From contig NZ_ATUT01000013.1 of the NCBI RefSeq assembly GCF_000420345.1, forward strand, positions 1 to 62,737: DNA of 62,737 bases, in the 5' to 3' direction. Source of the stretch: Faecalicoccus pleomorphus DSM 20574. GTDB taxonomy: Bacteria > Bacillota_I > Bacilli_A > Erysipelotrichales > Erysipelotrichaceae. The translations under genes and the position numbers were made by a program. Numbering within the stretch: the first letter of the stretch is position 1; each line of letters starts with the position of its first letter. This document shows positions 55,589-62,737 of this stretch, piece by piece. The notes under the pieces are model-generated. The model was not told where the DNA came from, searched no databases, and saw only the letters and a program-made list of their open reading frames with translations.

Positions 55589-56213
55589 AATCCACTTCTT
55601 TACCTGGTGAATATAAAATCTGCAAGCGACGAGTTGCCCCTTCACCGGTTGATTGTGTTGTGATATCCTCCATATTTGCTAATGCATTATGGATAGCCTT
55701 TCTTTCATCGGCCGGCATTGGATCTAAAGTCGCGTCAATTTTAGTTCGCCGCACATCCTTGGCAACACGAATTGCCATTTTTGTGATCTTTTCATAACGA
55801 TCTTCTTTATATCCATTAACATCGATCAAAAGACCAACTCTTTTTTTAAACTCAGCGCTGGCAGCTGCTTTCACTAAACGATTAAATGCCTGCAAAGTTT
55901 TTCCGGCTTTACCAATCAATATCGCATTGTTGGAGGTATTAACCGTGATACGATAGAATCCGTTATCATTTTCAATATCAACCTGACCATCCAGTTGCGA
56001 ATTGTCAAAATACTGTTGAATATAAGAAACGATAAAGTTTTCTACATCTTTTTCACAATAAGCCTCAATCTCAACAGACCTGCCGACTCCTAAAAATCCG
56101 CTTTTTTCCTCCAATACATTGTAATGAAGTTCTTCGACAGAAACACCTTTATCTCTGGCAGCCGATTTTAAAGCCTCCTCCAAAGTTTTTTCTGTGTATC
56201 TTTTAAATTCCAT
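55587..56213 (-). CDS. jag: Jag/KhpB RNA-binding protein
   Basis: 208 residues: an N-terminal Jag domain (FKRYTEKTLEEALKSAA, GFLGVG), a KH domain (AILIGKAGKTLQAFNRLVKAA) and a C-terminal R3H domain (ADERKAIHNALAN). KhpB acts with KhpA in RNA binding and affects cell-wall growth. Directly follows yidC as in most Bacillota. Confidence 0.95.
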   Translation of the reverse strand: MEFKRYTEKTLEEALKSAARDKGVSVEELHYNVLEEKSGFLGVGRSVEIEAYCEKDVENFIVSYIQQYFDNSQLDGQVDIENDNGFYRITVNTSNNAILIGKAGKTLQAFNRLVKAAASAEFKKRVGLLIDVNGYKEDRYEKITKMAIRVAKDVRRTKIDATLDPMPADERKAIHNALANMEDITTQSTGEGATRRLQILYSPGKEVD

Positions 56214-56225
56214 GGACTTGGCCTC

Positions 56226-57248
56226 CTACCTGATGATATCTTTCGATTTCTTTTCCTTGGCTTCTTTGACAATCATCGCATGCATAAATATGTTAAAGCA
56301 TACACGTGTTAAAGAAGACACTAACCAGTAAAAAGACATGGCGATTGGCCAGGAAATATACAACAACGCAACAAATCCGGTTGAGAAATACATGGTCATA
56401 TTCATGCTGCTCATTGGATCTTTACCATTCTTTAAATAATCCTTGGTCTTCACATGATCAATTTTATCCTGACGTTTTTTCAGCCATTGCGGCATTTTCA
56501 TAGAAGCAATCGAAGAAATGACCATTAAAATATAGATCACAATGTAAGCCCATTGTAGATGTTGGAATCCAAATAACGGAGTTTGCGTTAAGTCAATTCC
56601 CATAAATGTTCCATAGACTACACTGGATGCACGCACCATTGCGTAATATACACCCATCATGATTGGCAACTGAATAAATGTAACAAGGATAGAACCGAAT
56701 GGATGAATATCGTATTTCTGATACAGTCTTTGTGTTTCCTGTGCCATCATCATACGAGAACGATCATCAGTTTTACCTTTATATTTATCTTGAATACGCT
56801 GCATTTCCGGCTGAATTTCCTGCATGCGCTGTGCTGACATCTGCGATTTACGTGTAAATAAGAATACAGCACCCTGAATAATAACCGTTGTCAAGATGAT
56901 ACCCCAACCGGCATCTGTAAAAGCCGCAATGCGGTTGATAACCTGTGCCAAAGGCCATACGATCAGACCACTAAACCATCCTTCATTGAAGGCTTCTCCA
57001 AATGTCATCGGTTTGATCGTAATTTTTTCATCATCTTTATAGTCTTTATATTCTTTCTTCAAATCTTCATCTTGAATTTCTGAAATATTGACCTGATCTT
57101 TACGAACCGTTACTTCTTCCGATGCGATGATCATATCCAATTTTGTTTTTCCATCTGTTGCACGCGGACTGGAACAAGCCGTACACGTTAACAGGATAAA
57201 CAAGCAAAGAAACAGGATCTTTGACTTCCCTTTTAATAAATTTGCCAT
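56226..57248 (-). CDS. yidC: YidC/OxaA membrane-protein insertase (lipoprotein form)
   Basis: 340 residues. A lipoprotein signal peptide with lipobox LTCTAC-SS places the modified Cys near residue 25; a ~60-residue external stretch is followed by five membrane segments (GWGIILTTVIIQGAVFLFTRKSQMSAQRMQEIQPEM; LPIMMGVYYAMVRASSV) and a basic tail. It inserts membrane proteins alone or with SecYEG. Lies between rnpA (three bases upstream) and jag. Confidence 0.95.
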   Translation of the reverse strand: MANLLKGKSKILFLCLFILLTCTACSSPRATDGKTKLDMIIASEEVTVRKDQVNISEIQDEDLKKEYKDYKDDEKITIKPMTFGEAFNEGWFSGLIVWPLAQVINRIAAFTDAGWGIILTTVIIQGAVFLFTRKSQMSAQRMQEIQPEMQRIQDKYKGKTDDRSRMMMAQETQRLYQKYDIHPFGSILVTFIQLPIMMGVYYAMVRASSVVYGTFMGIDLTQTPLFGFQHLQWAYIVIYILMVISSIASMKMPQWLKKRQDKIDHVKTKDYLKNGKDPMSSMNMTMYFSTGFVALLYISWPIAMSFYWLVSSLTRVCFNIFMHAMIVKEAKEKKSKDIIR

Positions 57249-57251
57249 GAT

Positions 57252-57590
57252 TTACCTCTTCATTCTCTTCTCTATACGAGCCAAATCTTTTTGAAGTTCA
57301 CATTCATTTTCAATAAAACTCTGTTCTTTATATTTAGGACGAATAATTAAAATTAAATCGAAATCACTTTGAAAATTAAAATGATGATCGATCATTGAAC
57401 GAACCTGACGTTTTACTTTATTTCTTTGAACCGCATTTCCCAACTTCTTGCCCACACTAATTCCTACACGAGCATGTTCGTTTTTTCGCTGTTCAAAATA
57501 ACACACAAATGAATGTGATGCCACGTATCGTTTTTGTCCAATAATAGAAGAGAATTCATAATTTTTACAGACTCTGTATTCCTTTTTCAT
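57252..57590 (-). CDS. rnpA: Ribonuclease P protein component
   Basis: 112 residues, basic. FSSIIGQKRYVASHSFVCYF and the signature ARVGISVGKKLGNAVQRNKVKRQVR are diagnostic. With the RNA subunit it matures tRNA 5' ends. A GGGGG ribosome site lies upstream; a hairpin terminator separates it from rpmH, so its level relative to L34 is likely reduced. Confidence 0.95.
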   Translation of the reverse strand: MKKEYRVCKNYEFSSIIGQKRYVASHSFVCYFEQRKNEHARVGISVGKKLGNAVQRNKVKRQVRSMIDHHFNFQSDFDLILIIRPKYKEQSFIENECELQKDLARIEKRMKR

Positions 57591-57607
57591 GAAAACCCCC
57601 TATCAAG

Positions 57608-57634
57608 ACAAAAAAATCACCTTGGTGGTGATTT
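57608..57634 (-). terminator. Attenuating hairpin between rpmH and rnpA
   Basis: On the minus strand AAATCACC pairs with GGTGATTT across a short loop, then T7. It lies directly after the rpmH stop and would let only part of the transcripts reach rnpA-yidC-jag. Confidence 0.75.
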
Positions 57635-57769
57635 CTATGCGGATAGTACCTTTCTTCCTTTTGCTCTTCTGCGAGCCAGTACGTTACGACCACCAACGGT
57701 TGCCATACGAGCACGGAAACCATGAGTTTTCTGGTGTTTTCTCTTACTTGGCTGATATGTTCTTTTCAT
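57635..57769 (-). CDS. rpmH: Ribosomal protein L34
   Basis: 44 residues: [18 protein letters not shown], then [26 protein letters not shown], the complete and nearly invariant L34 sequence. It leads the rpmH-rnpA-yidC-jag operon beside the origin and has a consensus promoter upstream. Confidence 0.98.
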   Translation of the reverse strand: MKRTYQPSKRKHQKTHGFRARMATVGGRNVLARRRAKGRKVLSA

Positions 57770-57828
57770 CTTTGACCCACCCCACAGTCTAGTTTTTTTC
57801 CATTCTTTTCAAACAAGTTTGCTCGCCA

Positions 57829-57857
57829 ATTATATCAAGACATACCCTATAAGTCAA
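57829..57857 (-). promoter_or_regulatory. rpmH promoter
   Basis: The minus strand carries TTGACT, exactly 17 bases, TATAAT, about 60 bases before the rpmH ATG. It is the closest match to consensus in the window, as expected for a ribosomal gene. Confidence 0.85.
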
Positions 57858-57861
57858 CTTA

Positions 57862-59097
57862 TTATTCGCTAGAATTGCGCTTTTTTATCATTTCATACGC
57901 TTTTTGAGCCGGTTTAAATAATACTTTGTTGACGGGTATATCAAATTCACCGATAAATTCATTGATTACGGGATTAAAATTATCTTTAAATTTTGTCAAT
58001 CCATCATCCAATGTTCCTTCAACACCACCCATATTGCTCCAAGTGCATCCTCGATCAAAGGCCCATTTGAAGTTTTCTACATATTCTTTATACTGCGGCA
58101 TAAATTTTTTAAATCTTTCATCCATTCCGGCATAGAGCATTTCGCAAGTTGATCCAAACTGTATGCTTAGAATTCCTGCAATTGCGATATCTCCTTGAGG
58201 ATGTTCCATATTCTGCAGCATTTCATCAAATTCCTTGATATCTTTTAAAGTTGAGTTCATTTGATCTTGTAGTTTTCTTATTTTCTTTTTTGCGTTTTCC
58301 GGTGTGTTCTCCATTTCTTTTTCTAATACTTCTTTTCTTTCATGTGCTCCTTTTGATAATTCTTTTAAATTGCACACAGCTAAGAAGATTACACCGCCTT
58401 GAGGGTAAGTTTTTAAAAGTAATTCAAAGTAATCTTTATTACGTAGCGCTACCCCTTTTCTTTCTTCCGTCATTTCAACAAGACGACTAAACTCCTCAAC
58501 AAGCTCTAACTGTCCTGTTATGATTTTCACATTTTTTTTATCAGCATCTTTAATAAGACGTTTAGTATGTTTCGGTAAATTTGTCAGCCAATCCTCTGTA
58601 TTATATACATTCGATTGAAAACGCGGTTGTACAGTATCACTGATCTGCATGGTAAATCCATGATGATAAGCACCAATTTCTTTAAAGATCTCTATATATT
58701 CTTGTGTATCACTATAGCGATTTTCATTATACTCATTAGATTTATAATCATTGACATGAATAGCCGGATCAAACTTAATGAACAAACAATGTCTTTTTTT
58801 CGCAATTCTTTTCAGTTCGCTGAAGTAATACTTCAACAACGACTTATTTTTATAATCCATGATTGGGCCTCTAGGTAAATAAAACATAGTAAAACCTAAT
58901 GGAAGCCTTTTAATCAAAACAAGTCCCGTCGCAACCAATTGATGATTTTCATCATAGACACCGGTATGCATATGATCCCAGTTTTCCTTGACATCAGCCC
59001 ATTGATAACTCTGTAAAAGATTACAGTATGGATGATTTTGGACAAACTCATTGAATTCTTTTTTATCTATATTAACTTCAAAGTGATATACGCGCAT
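57862..59097 (-). CDS. FemX/FemAB-like peptidoglycan branch aminoacyltransferase
   Basis: 411 residues of the FemABX family, which transfers amino acids from tRNA to lipid II to build the interpeptide bridge. The first GNAT-like half includes LLQSYQWADVKENW and GFTMFYLPRGPIMDY; a coiled-coil arm lies at about 245-305 (repeated Lys/Glu, KKIRKLQDQMNSTLKDIKEFDEML); the second half has LYAGMDERFKKFMPQYKEYVENFKWAFDRGCTWSNMGGVEG. The amino acid used cannot be told. It sits between rpmH and oriC, transcribed away from the origin. Confidence 0.92.
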   Translation of the reverse strand: MRVYHFEVNIDKKEFNEFVQNHPYCNLLQSYQWADVKENWDHMHTGVYDENHQLVATGLVLIKRLPLGFTMFYLPRGPIMDYKNKSLLKYYFSELKRIAKKRHCLFIKFDPAIHVNDYKSNEYNENRYSDTQEYIEIFKEIGAYHHGFTMQISDTVQPRFQSNVYNTEDWLTNLPKHTKRLIKDADKKNVKIITGQLELVEEFSRLVEMTEERKGVALRNKDYFELLLKTYPQGGVIFLAVCNLKELSKGAHERKEVLEKEMENTPENAKKKIRKLQDQMNSTLKDIKEFDEMLQNMEHPQGDIAIAGILSIQFGSTCEMLYAGMDERFKKFMPQYKEYVENFKWAFDRGCTWSNMGGVEGTLDDGLTKFKDNFNPVINEFIGEFDIPVNKVLFKPAQKAYEMIKKRNSSE

Positions 59098-59199
59098 GAA
59101 AATTCCCCCTATTTTAGTTCATTTCATTATATACCACATCTTTTATAAAGAAACAAAAACTATATATTTTTTATAAATGATTTTTCCTCCTCTTCTTTT

Positions 59200-59510
59200 T
59201 ACCCTCAAAATGGGGAAAACTTATTTTATAAAGATTTAAACTCTGAGTTTCCCCATATTTATTTTAAGTTTTCCTGTATATTTTTTAATCTATTTTTCTA
59301 TTTTTAGGATCAATGGGGAAAACTTATTAAAGTCCTTTGTTTAAAAGGAAAATTGTTTGTAAAAGAAGATGGAAAAACCGGAGTTTTCCACATTACTTTT
59401 TCCCCATTTTTAAAAGTTTTCCACATTGAGGAAAACTTTTCTTTTTATTTTTGTGGAAAACTTCCATTTTCATCAGGAAAAACTTTGAGTTTTCCCCATT
59501 CTAAACAAAA
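59200..59510. other. oriC: Replication origin region: DnaA-box cluster upstream of dnaA
   Basis: About ten copies of a nine-base box TTTTCC(A/C)CA in both orientations: 59211-59219, 59314-59322, 59452-59460 (inverted), 59384-59392, 59398-59406, 59417-59425, 59490-59498, plus weaker forms at 59248, 59269 and 59427. The stretch is very AT-rich and gene orientation flips here. The usual Bacillota box is TTATCCACA; here the third base is mostly T and many boxes end CCCCA. Confidence 0.85.
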
Positions 59511-59544
59511 GAAATCCCCTATTAAAATATAAGTTCCTTTCGTG

Positions 59545-59550
59545 TATAAT
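59545..59550 (+). promoter_or_regulatory. dnaA -10 element
   Basis: TATAAT with 23 bases to the dnaA ATG; a weak -35 lies upstream. The nearest DnaA box is about 45 bases upstream, allowing autorepression. Confidence 0.55.
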
Positions 59551-59573
59551 ACTAAAAGGTAAAGGAGGGTTCT

Positions 59574-60935
59574 ATGGAACCACAAGCTTATAAAGAAATA
59601 TGGAAGCAAGTATTGTCCGATATTCAAAAAGCGGGTTACTATGATTCAGAAACATTTGATTCCTGGATTTCAAAAACAGAACTTTTTAAAATTGAAGACG
59701 GTACAGCTTTTATTGTGTATCCTACCATGATCACTTTAAATATATTGAAAACGGAACAAGGTATCTCTTTATTACGTTCCTCTTTATATGAAGTCTTAAA
59801 GGAAGAAGTTTCGATACAATTTATTTCCAAACAGGATGCCAGTAAGCTGATTCCGGAAATTAAGCTTCAACAAAGAACGCAAAACTTAATGCGTACTGAT
59901 TTTAATGAAGAATATACTTTTGAGAATTTTATTGAAGGAAATTCCAATGCCGAAGCTTATGCGGCCTGTCTTTCCTGCTGTACGCAAAAAAAACACCTTT
60001 TTAATCCGATTATGATCTATGGAAATTCCGGATTAGGAAAAACGCATTTGTTGCACGCAATCGGAAATTATTTGAAAAAAGAAAGACCGGAAACTAAAGT
60101 TTTTTATTCTTACAGTGGTGATTTAGTATCTATCTTGCTAGATGCGATGAAAACCAAAAATATTCATGGAAATGCGGTCGATCAGGTCAAATCACAATTG
60201 ATCGATAACGATTACTTTTTGATTGATGATATTCAAAACCTGCAACAATCATCCAGTCAGGAAGTCTTTTTCACGGTTTATAATGAATTGATCAGTCGAA
60301 ATGCGCAAATCGTCATTACATCGGATATGCATCCCAGTGAATTAAGCGGTCTTCAATCTCGTTTGATTTCTCGCTTTAATTCCGGATTATCGGTCAATAT
60401 CGTAAAACCAGAATTTGACACCAGTAAAGCTATTTTGAAAAAGAAACTGGAAGGTAATGAAGAAATTTGTCAGATCAATGAAGATGTTCTGGATTATCTG
60501 GCACATAAATTCAGTAATGATGTACGAAATTTGGAAGGTAGCTTAAATAAGCTGATTTTCAATGCGACATTGGAGAATCCGGATGTGATCGATCTTGATT
60601 TTGCACAGCGTATTTTGATGAAAGAACCAATCGTTTCTTCTACATCGGAGCTAACGATCAAAAAAATAAAAAAAGCGGTAACGCGTTTTTATGGTTTGAC
60701 CTATAAAGATATCGAAGGAAAATCACGACAGAAAAAGTTGATGAATGCCCGACAGGTCTTTATTTATTTAAGCCGTGAACTGTTACATAAAGCGTATGTA
60801 TCCATTGGACAAGAATTAGGAAACCGGGATCATACGACAATTTCAAGTTCGTATGATCGAGCTGTAAAGTTGATTCAAACGGATAAGAATTTTAAAATGG
60901 CAGTCGATAAGGTAAAATCCTTATTGGAAGATTAG
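59574..60935 (+). CDS. dnaA: Chromosomal replication initiator DnaA
   Basis: 453 residues. Domain I at the N-terminus (WKQVLSDIQKAGYYDSETFDSWI), AAA+ domain with Walker A GNSGLGKTHLLHAIGN (~150-165), Walker B FLIDDIQNL (~215), SRLISRF (box VII type), and C-terminal domain IV with GNRDHTTIS (~417-425). In domain IV the usual RDHTTVxHA reads RDHTTISSS: the His-Thr-Thr that reads DNA is kept but the following HA is lost. AAGGAGG precedes the ATG. Binds the boxes on both sides of its gene. Confidence 0.97.
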   Translation: MEPQAYKEIWKQVLSDIQKAGYYDSETFDSWISKTELFKIEDGTAFIVYPTMITLNILKTEQGISLLRSSLYEVLKEEVSIQFISKQDASKLIPEIKLQQRTQNLMRTDFNEEYTFENFIEGNSNAEAYAACLSCCTQKKHLFNPIMIYGNSGLGKTHLLHAIGNYLKKERPETKVFYSYSGDLVSILLDAMKTKNIHGNAVDQVKSQLIDNDYFLIDDIQNLQQSSSQEVFFTVYNELISRNAQIVITSDMHPSELSGLQSRLISRFNSGLSVNIVKPEFDTSKAILKKKLEGNEEICQINEDVLDYLAHKFSNDVRNLEGSLNKLIFNATLENPDVIDLDFAQRILMKEPIVSSTSELTIKKIKKAVTRFYGLTYKDIEGKSRQKKLMNARQVFIYLSRELLHKAYVSIGQELGNRDHTTISSSYDRAVKLIQTDKNFKMAVDKVKSLLED

Positions 60936-60944
60936 TTTTCCCTG

Positions 60945-61031
60945 TCTTTCCACAGTCATTCCCCATACAAAAAACAGTGTTTGACTGCATAACTATCGGA
61001 TAAAGCCTGTTCTTTTTCCACAAATCCACAG
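60945..61031. other. Second DnaA-box cluster between dnaA and dnaN
   Basis: CTTTCCACA (60946-60954), TTTTCCACA (61014-61022) and AATCCACAG (61023-61031) in a 145-bp gap, giving a two-part origin as in Bacillus. Confidence 0.65.
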
Positions 61032-61079
61032 GTTATTATTGTTACTTAATAAAGAATTATATATAAAAAGGAGATTCAT

Positions 61080-62201
61080 ATGCACTTTTCAATTGACAGA
61101 AAGTATTTTTATGACAAATTAAGTGTCGTTTCAAGAGCTATCAGTGTTTTTAGTCCAATTCCTGCTTTATCAGGAATCTGTATTCAAGTCGAAGAAGATC
61201 AAATTGTCTTAACCGGAAGTGATTCTAATATTTCAATTCGTTCTACGATTTTAAAAGGAGAATTAAATCAGCTTCAGATTGAATCTACCGGATCGATCGT
61301 AGTTGAATCTAAATACTTACTTGAAATCGTTCGTAAGTTAGATTGTGCCATTATTGATATGGAACAGATGGATCATTCTTTAGTTCGTTTATCCAGTGTG
61401 AACGGACAATTTCAATTAAACAGTATACGTGCGCAGGAATATCCTTCGATTGATTTTTCAAAACCGGATCATCAATTTACTTTAAAAGGAGAACAATTAA
61501 AGCAGATCGTTTCTCAGACTTCTTTTGCCTGCAGCGATAAAGATCAAAGACCGGTATTGACGGGTGTTAATTTCCATACAAAGGATAATTCCTTATACTG
61601 CAGTGCTACGGACTCCTATCGTTTAGCACGTAAAGTCATTGCCTTAGACAACGTAGAAGATTTTAATATTACGATTCCGGCCAAAAGTCTAAATGAAGTG
61701 ACACGAAGCATTTCTGAGGATGACAGTGATGTTTTGATCTATGTCGATCATAAAAAAGCACAGTTTGTCTTTGATAAAACAATTATTCAGACACGTCTGA
61801 TTGATGGAACTTTCCCGGATGTAGAACGTATCATTCCAACACAGTATGTAGCGAACATGGAAGTCAGTTCTTCTGAATTGACCAGTGTTATTGATCGTAC
61901 CAACTTTATTCGTAATGAAAAGATTCATCTGGTCAAAATGGAATGTACACCGGAAATTTGTCGTATTAAGACAAATTCAGTGGAAATTGGAAATTCCGAT
62001 GAAATTTTGACAGATTGCATTTATACCGGTGAAGACCTTACTCTTTCCTGTAACGGTACTTTTATGTTAGATGCTCTAAGAGCTTTAAATGCCCAAACTG
62101 TAAAGCTGGAATTTTCAGGATACTTAAAGCCAATTCGTATTTCCAATCCGGAAGATTCTTCTATTATTATGGTCGTTGTACCGATTCGAAGCTATGATTA
62201 G
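61080..62201 (+). CDS. dnaN: DNA polymerase III beta sliding clamp
   Basis: 373 residues in three clamp domains: MHFSIDRKYFYDKLSVVSRAI at the start, FKPDHQ-type middle (RPVLTGVNFHTKDNSLYCSATDSYRLAR) and the C-terminal pocket region ending IIMVVVPIRSYD. AAGGAGA precedes the ATG. It follows dnaA as in most bacteria. Confidence 0.98.
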   Translation: MHFSIDRKYFYDKLSVVSRAISVFSPIPALSGICIQVEEDQIVLTGSDSNISIRSTILKGELNQLQIESTGSIVVESKYLLEIVRKLDCAIIDMEQMDHSLVRLSSVNGQFQLNSIRAQEYPSIDFSKPDHQFTLKGEQLKQIVSQTSFACSDKDQRPVLTGVNFHTKDNSLYCSATDSYRLARKVIALDNVEDFNITIPAKSLNEVTRSISEDDSDVLIYVDHKKAQFVFDKTIIQTRLIDGTFPDVERIIPTQYVANMEVSSSELTSVIDRTNFIRNEKIHLVKMECTPEICRIKTNSVEIGNSDEILTDCIYTGEDLTLSCNGTFMLDALRALNAQTVKLEFSGYLKPIRISNPEDSSIIMVVVPIRSYD

Positions 62202-62256
62202 TCGTAGCTTCTTTTCTTTTTGAAAAAGATGCATATAATTATAGGTTGGTGATGAA

Positions 62257-62436
62257 ATGGTAAAGGTCAAAAAAACGTATATTGAAGCATTACGGATTCT
62301 GGCAATCTTTTTGGTATTGTTTCAACATGTACCGGCTTTTGATTACTATTTAAATGAGCCGGATCTGCTTCATGAAATCTTATTTATATTTTTTGACTTG
62401 ATTGCAAAACGCTTAACCTCCAATTTGTTGATATGA
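62257..62436 (+). pseudogene. Acyltransferase-3 family gene truncated by an insertion sequence
   Basis: Only the first ~50 codons are recognisable: VKKTYIEALRILAIFLVLFQH, the characteristic first helix and catalytic His of OafA/OatA-type membrane acyltransferases, then a second segment to about IFFDLIAKR. The frame then runs into non-homologous sequence and stops at 62434 as the right-end IS begins. Acyltransferase-3 proteins O-acetylate surface glycans; this copy should be inactive. Confidence 0.7.
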
Positions 62437-62737
62437 CATAAATAGTGTCGAATCAGACAGTATTTTATAAGTACAGAGAAACGAGGTACTTATATGTTGA
62501 TGAATACTAGTTCTGATTTTTTAGTCCCTTCCATTGATGAAAAACTTTGCGCTTATCAAAAAAATCGCATTTCTCAAATGATCCGTGATTATCTGGAAAT
62601 CAATCAACAGATGGATCACTTTCATTTCGAATACTGTCCTAAATGTGGTCAACATCATCCCGTGCTCGTAAAAGCGGGTAAAACCAAGGCTGGTAAACAG
62701 ATGTTGAAATGTAATTCCTGTAAAAAACGTTTTGTCT
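62427..62737 (+). mobile_element. 5' end of a second insertion sequence
   Basis: GTTGAT at 62427 and ACATAAATAGTGTC at 62437-62450 resemble the sequence upstream of the left-end transposase. The junction with the acyltransferase lies between about 62405 and 62427. The rest of the element is outside the window. Confidence 0.5.
62494..62737 (+). CDS. Zinc-ribbon transposase, N-terminal part, cut by window edge
   Basis: 81 codons to the window end. A helical ~45-residue start is followed by YCPKCGQHH, KAGKTKAGKQMLKC and NSCKKRFV: the same four-cysteine ribbon fold as at the left end but a clearly different sequence, so the two are relatives and not copies. The exact IS family cannot be fixed without the catalytic part. 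An ACGAGGTA ribosome site precedes the ATG. Confidence 0.7.
   Translation, partial: MLMNTSSDFLVPSIDEKLCAYQKNRISQMIRDYLEINQQMDHFHFEYCPKCGQHHPVLVKAGKTKAGKQMLKCNSCKKRFV

Noticed and set aside
1-62737. CRISPR arrays, tRNA and rRNA genes, prophage
   Set aside because: No regular spaced repeats, no cloverleaf-like or rRNA-like sequence and no phage structural genes were seen while reading the gaps between genes.

Overview
The window looks like the origin-proximal part of a low-GC, Gram-positive anaerobe of the Bacillota, most likely Erysipelotrichia-like. That placement is an inference from gene content: rpmH-rnpA-yidC-jag beside dnaA-dnaN, parAB/rsmG, RNA polymerase delta subunit, HprK, glycyl-radical enzyme chemistry, rubrerythrin, teichoic-acid genes and a glmS ribozyme. 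TGA acts as a stop throughout. No rRNA, tRNA, CRISPR array or prophage was seen. The replication origin lies at about 59.2-59.5 kb. Left of it nearly all genes are on the minus strand, and dnaA/dnaN run on the plus strand, as expected for co-orientation with replication.

Layout. 0-0.7 kb: the start of a zinc-ribbon transposase running off the left edge, then a 205-bp MITE-like element. 0.7-4.6 kb: purD-fhs and a lone mannose-type PTS IIC. 4.8-7.0 kb: a Fic protein with a 26-bp palindrome at its start, then perR-rbr behind a PerR-type box. 7.0-7.6 kb: a gene-poor stretch. 8.1-14.3 kb: a five-gene sortase pilus operon (tip adhesin, major pilin, class B sortase, minor pilin, catalytically dead SipA-type signal peptidase) closely resembling the streptococcal FCT layout. 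14.6-16.4 kb: DarA-type c-di-AMP receptor, patatin lipase, PocR-domain protein. 16.5-22.6 kb: uvrA-hprK-(lgt::ppaX fusion)-trxB. 22.8-23.7 kb: a decayed Rpn nuclease. 23.7-27.9 kb: a glycyl-radical enzyme, its divergent activase and a DeoR regulator. 27.9-33.7 kb: MATE exporter, small membrane protein, FMN protein, M3 peptidase, DUF5662 protein and a frameshifted alcohol dehydrogenase.

33.8-38.3 kb: glmS under a ribozyme, then rsmG-parA-parB. 38.7-45.3 kb: a teichoic-acid cluster (tagG, tagH, tagD and three CDP-glycerol glycerophosphotransferases, one fused to a GT2 domain). 45.4-47.8 kb: DUF1934-argS-rpoE. 48-55.5 kb: YitT, then pth-mfd-rqcP-nudix-HD-HAD. 55.6-57.8 kb: rpmH-rnpA-yidC-jag. 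57.9-59.1 kb: a FemX-like ligase. 59.1-62.2 kb: oriC, dnaA, second box cluster, dnaN. 62.26 kb to the end: an acyltransferase gene cut by a second zinc-ribbon transposase.

Cell-surface functions dominate the accessory content: pilus, wall teichoic acid, GlcN6P supply, FemX bridge enzyme, Lgt. The least ordinary items are the FCT-like pilus island with its pseudo-signal-peptidase, the Lgt-PpaX fusion, the Fic palindrome, the unassigned glycyl-radical system with a predicted leaderless activase mRNA, and an oriC built on TTTTCC(A/C)CA boxes paired with a DnaA whose DNA-binding signature is altered.
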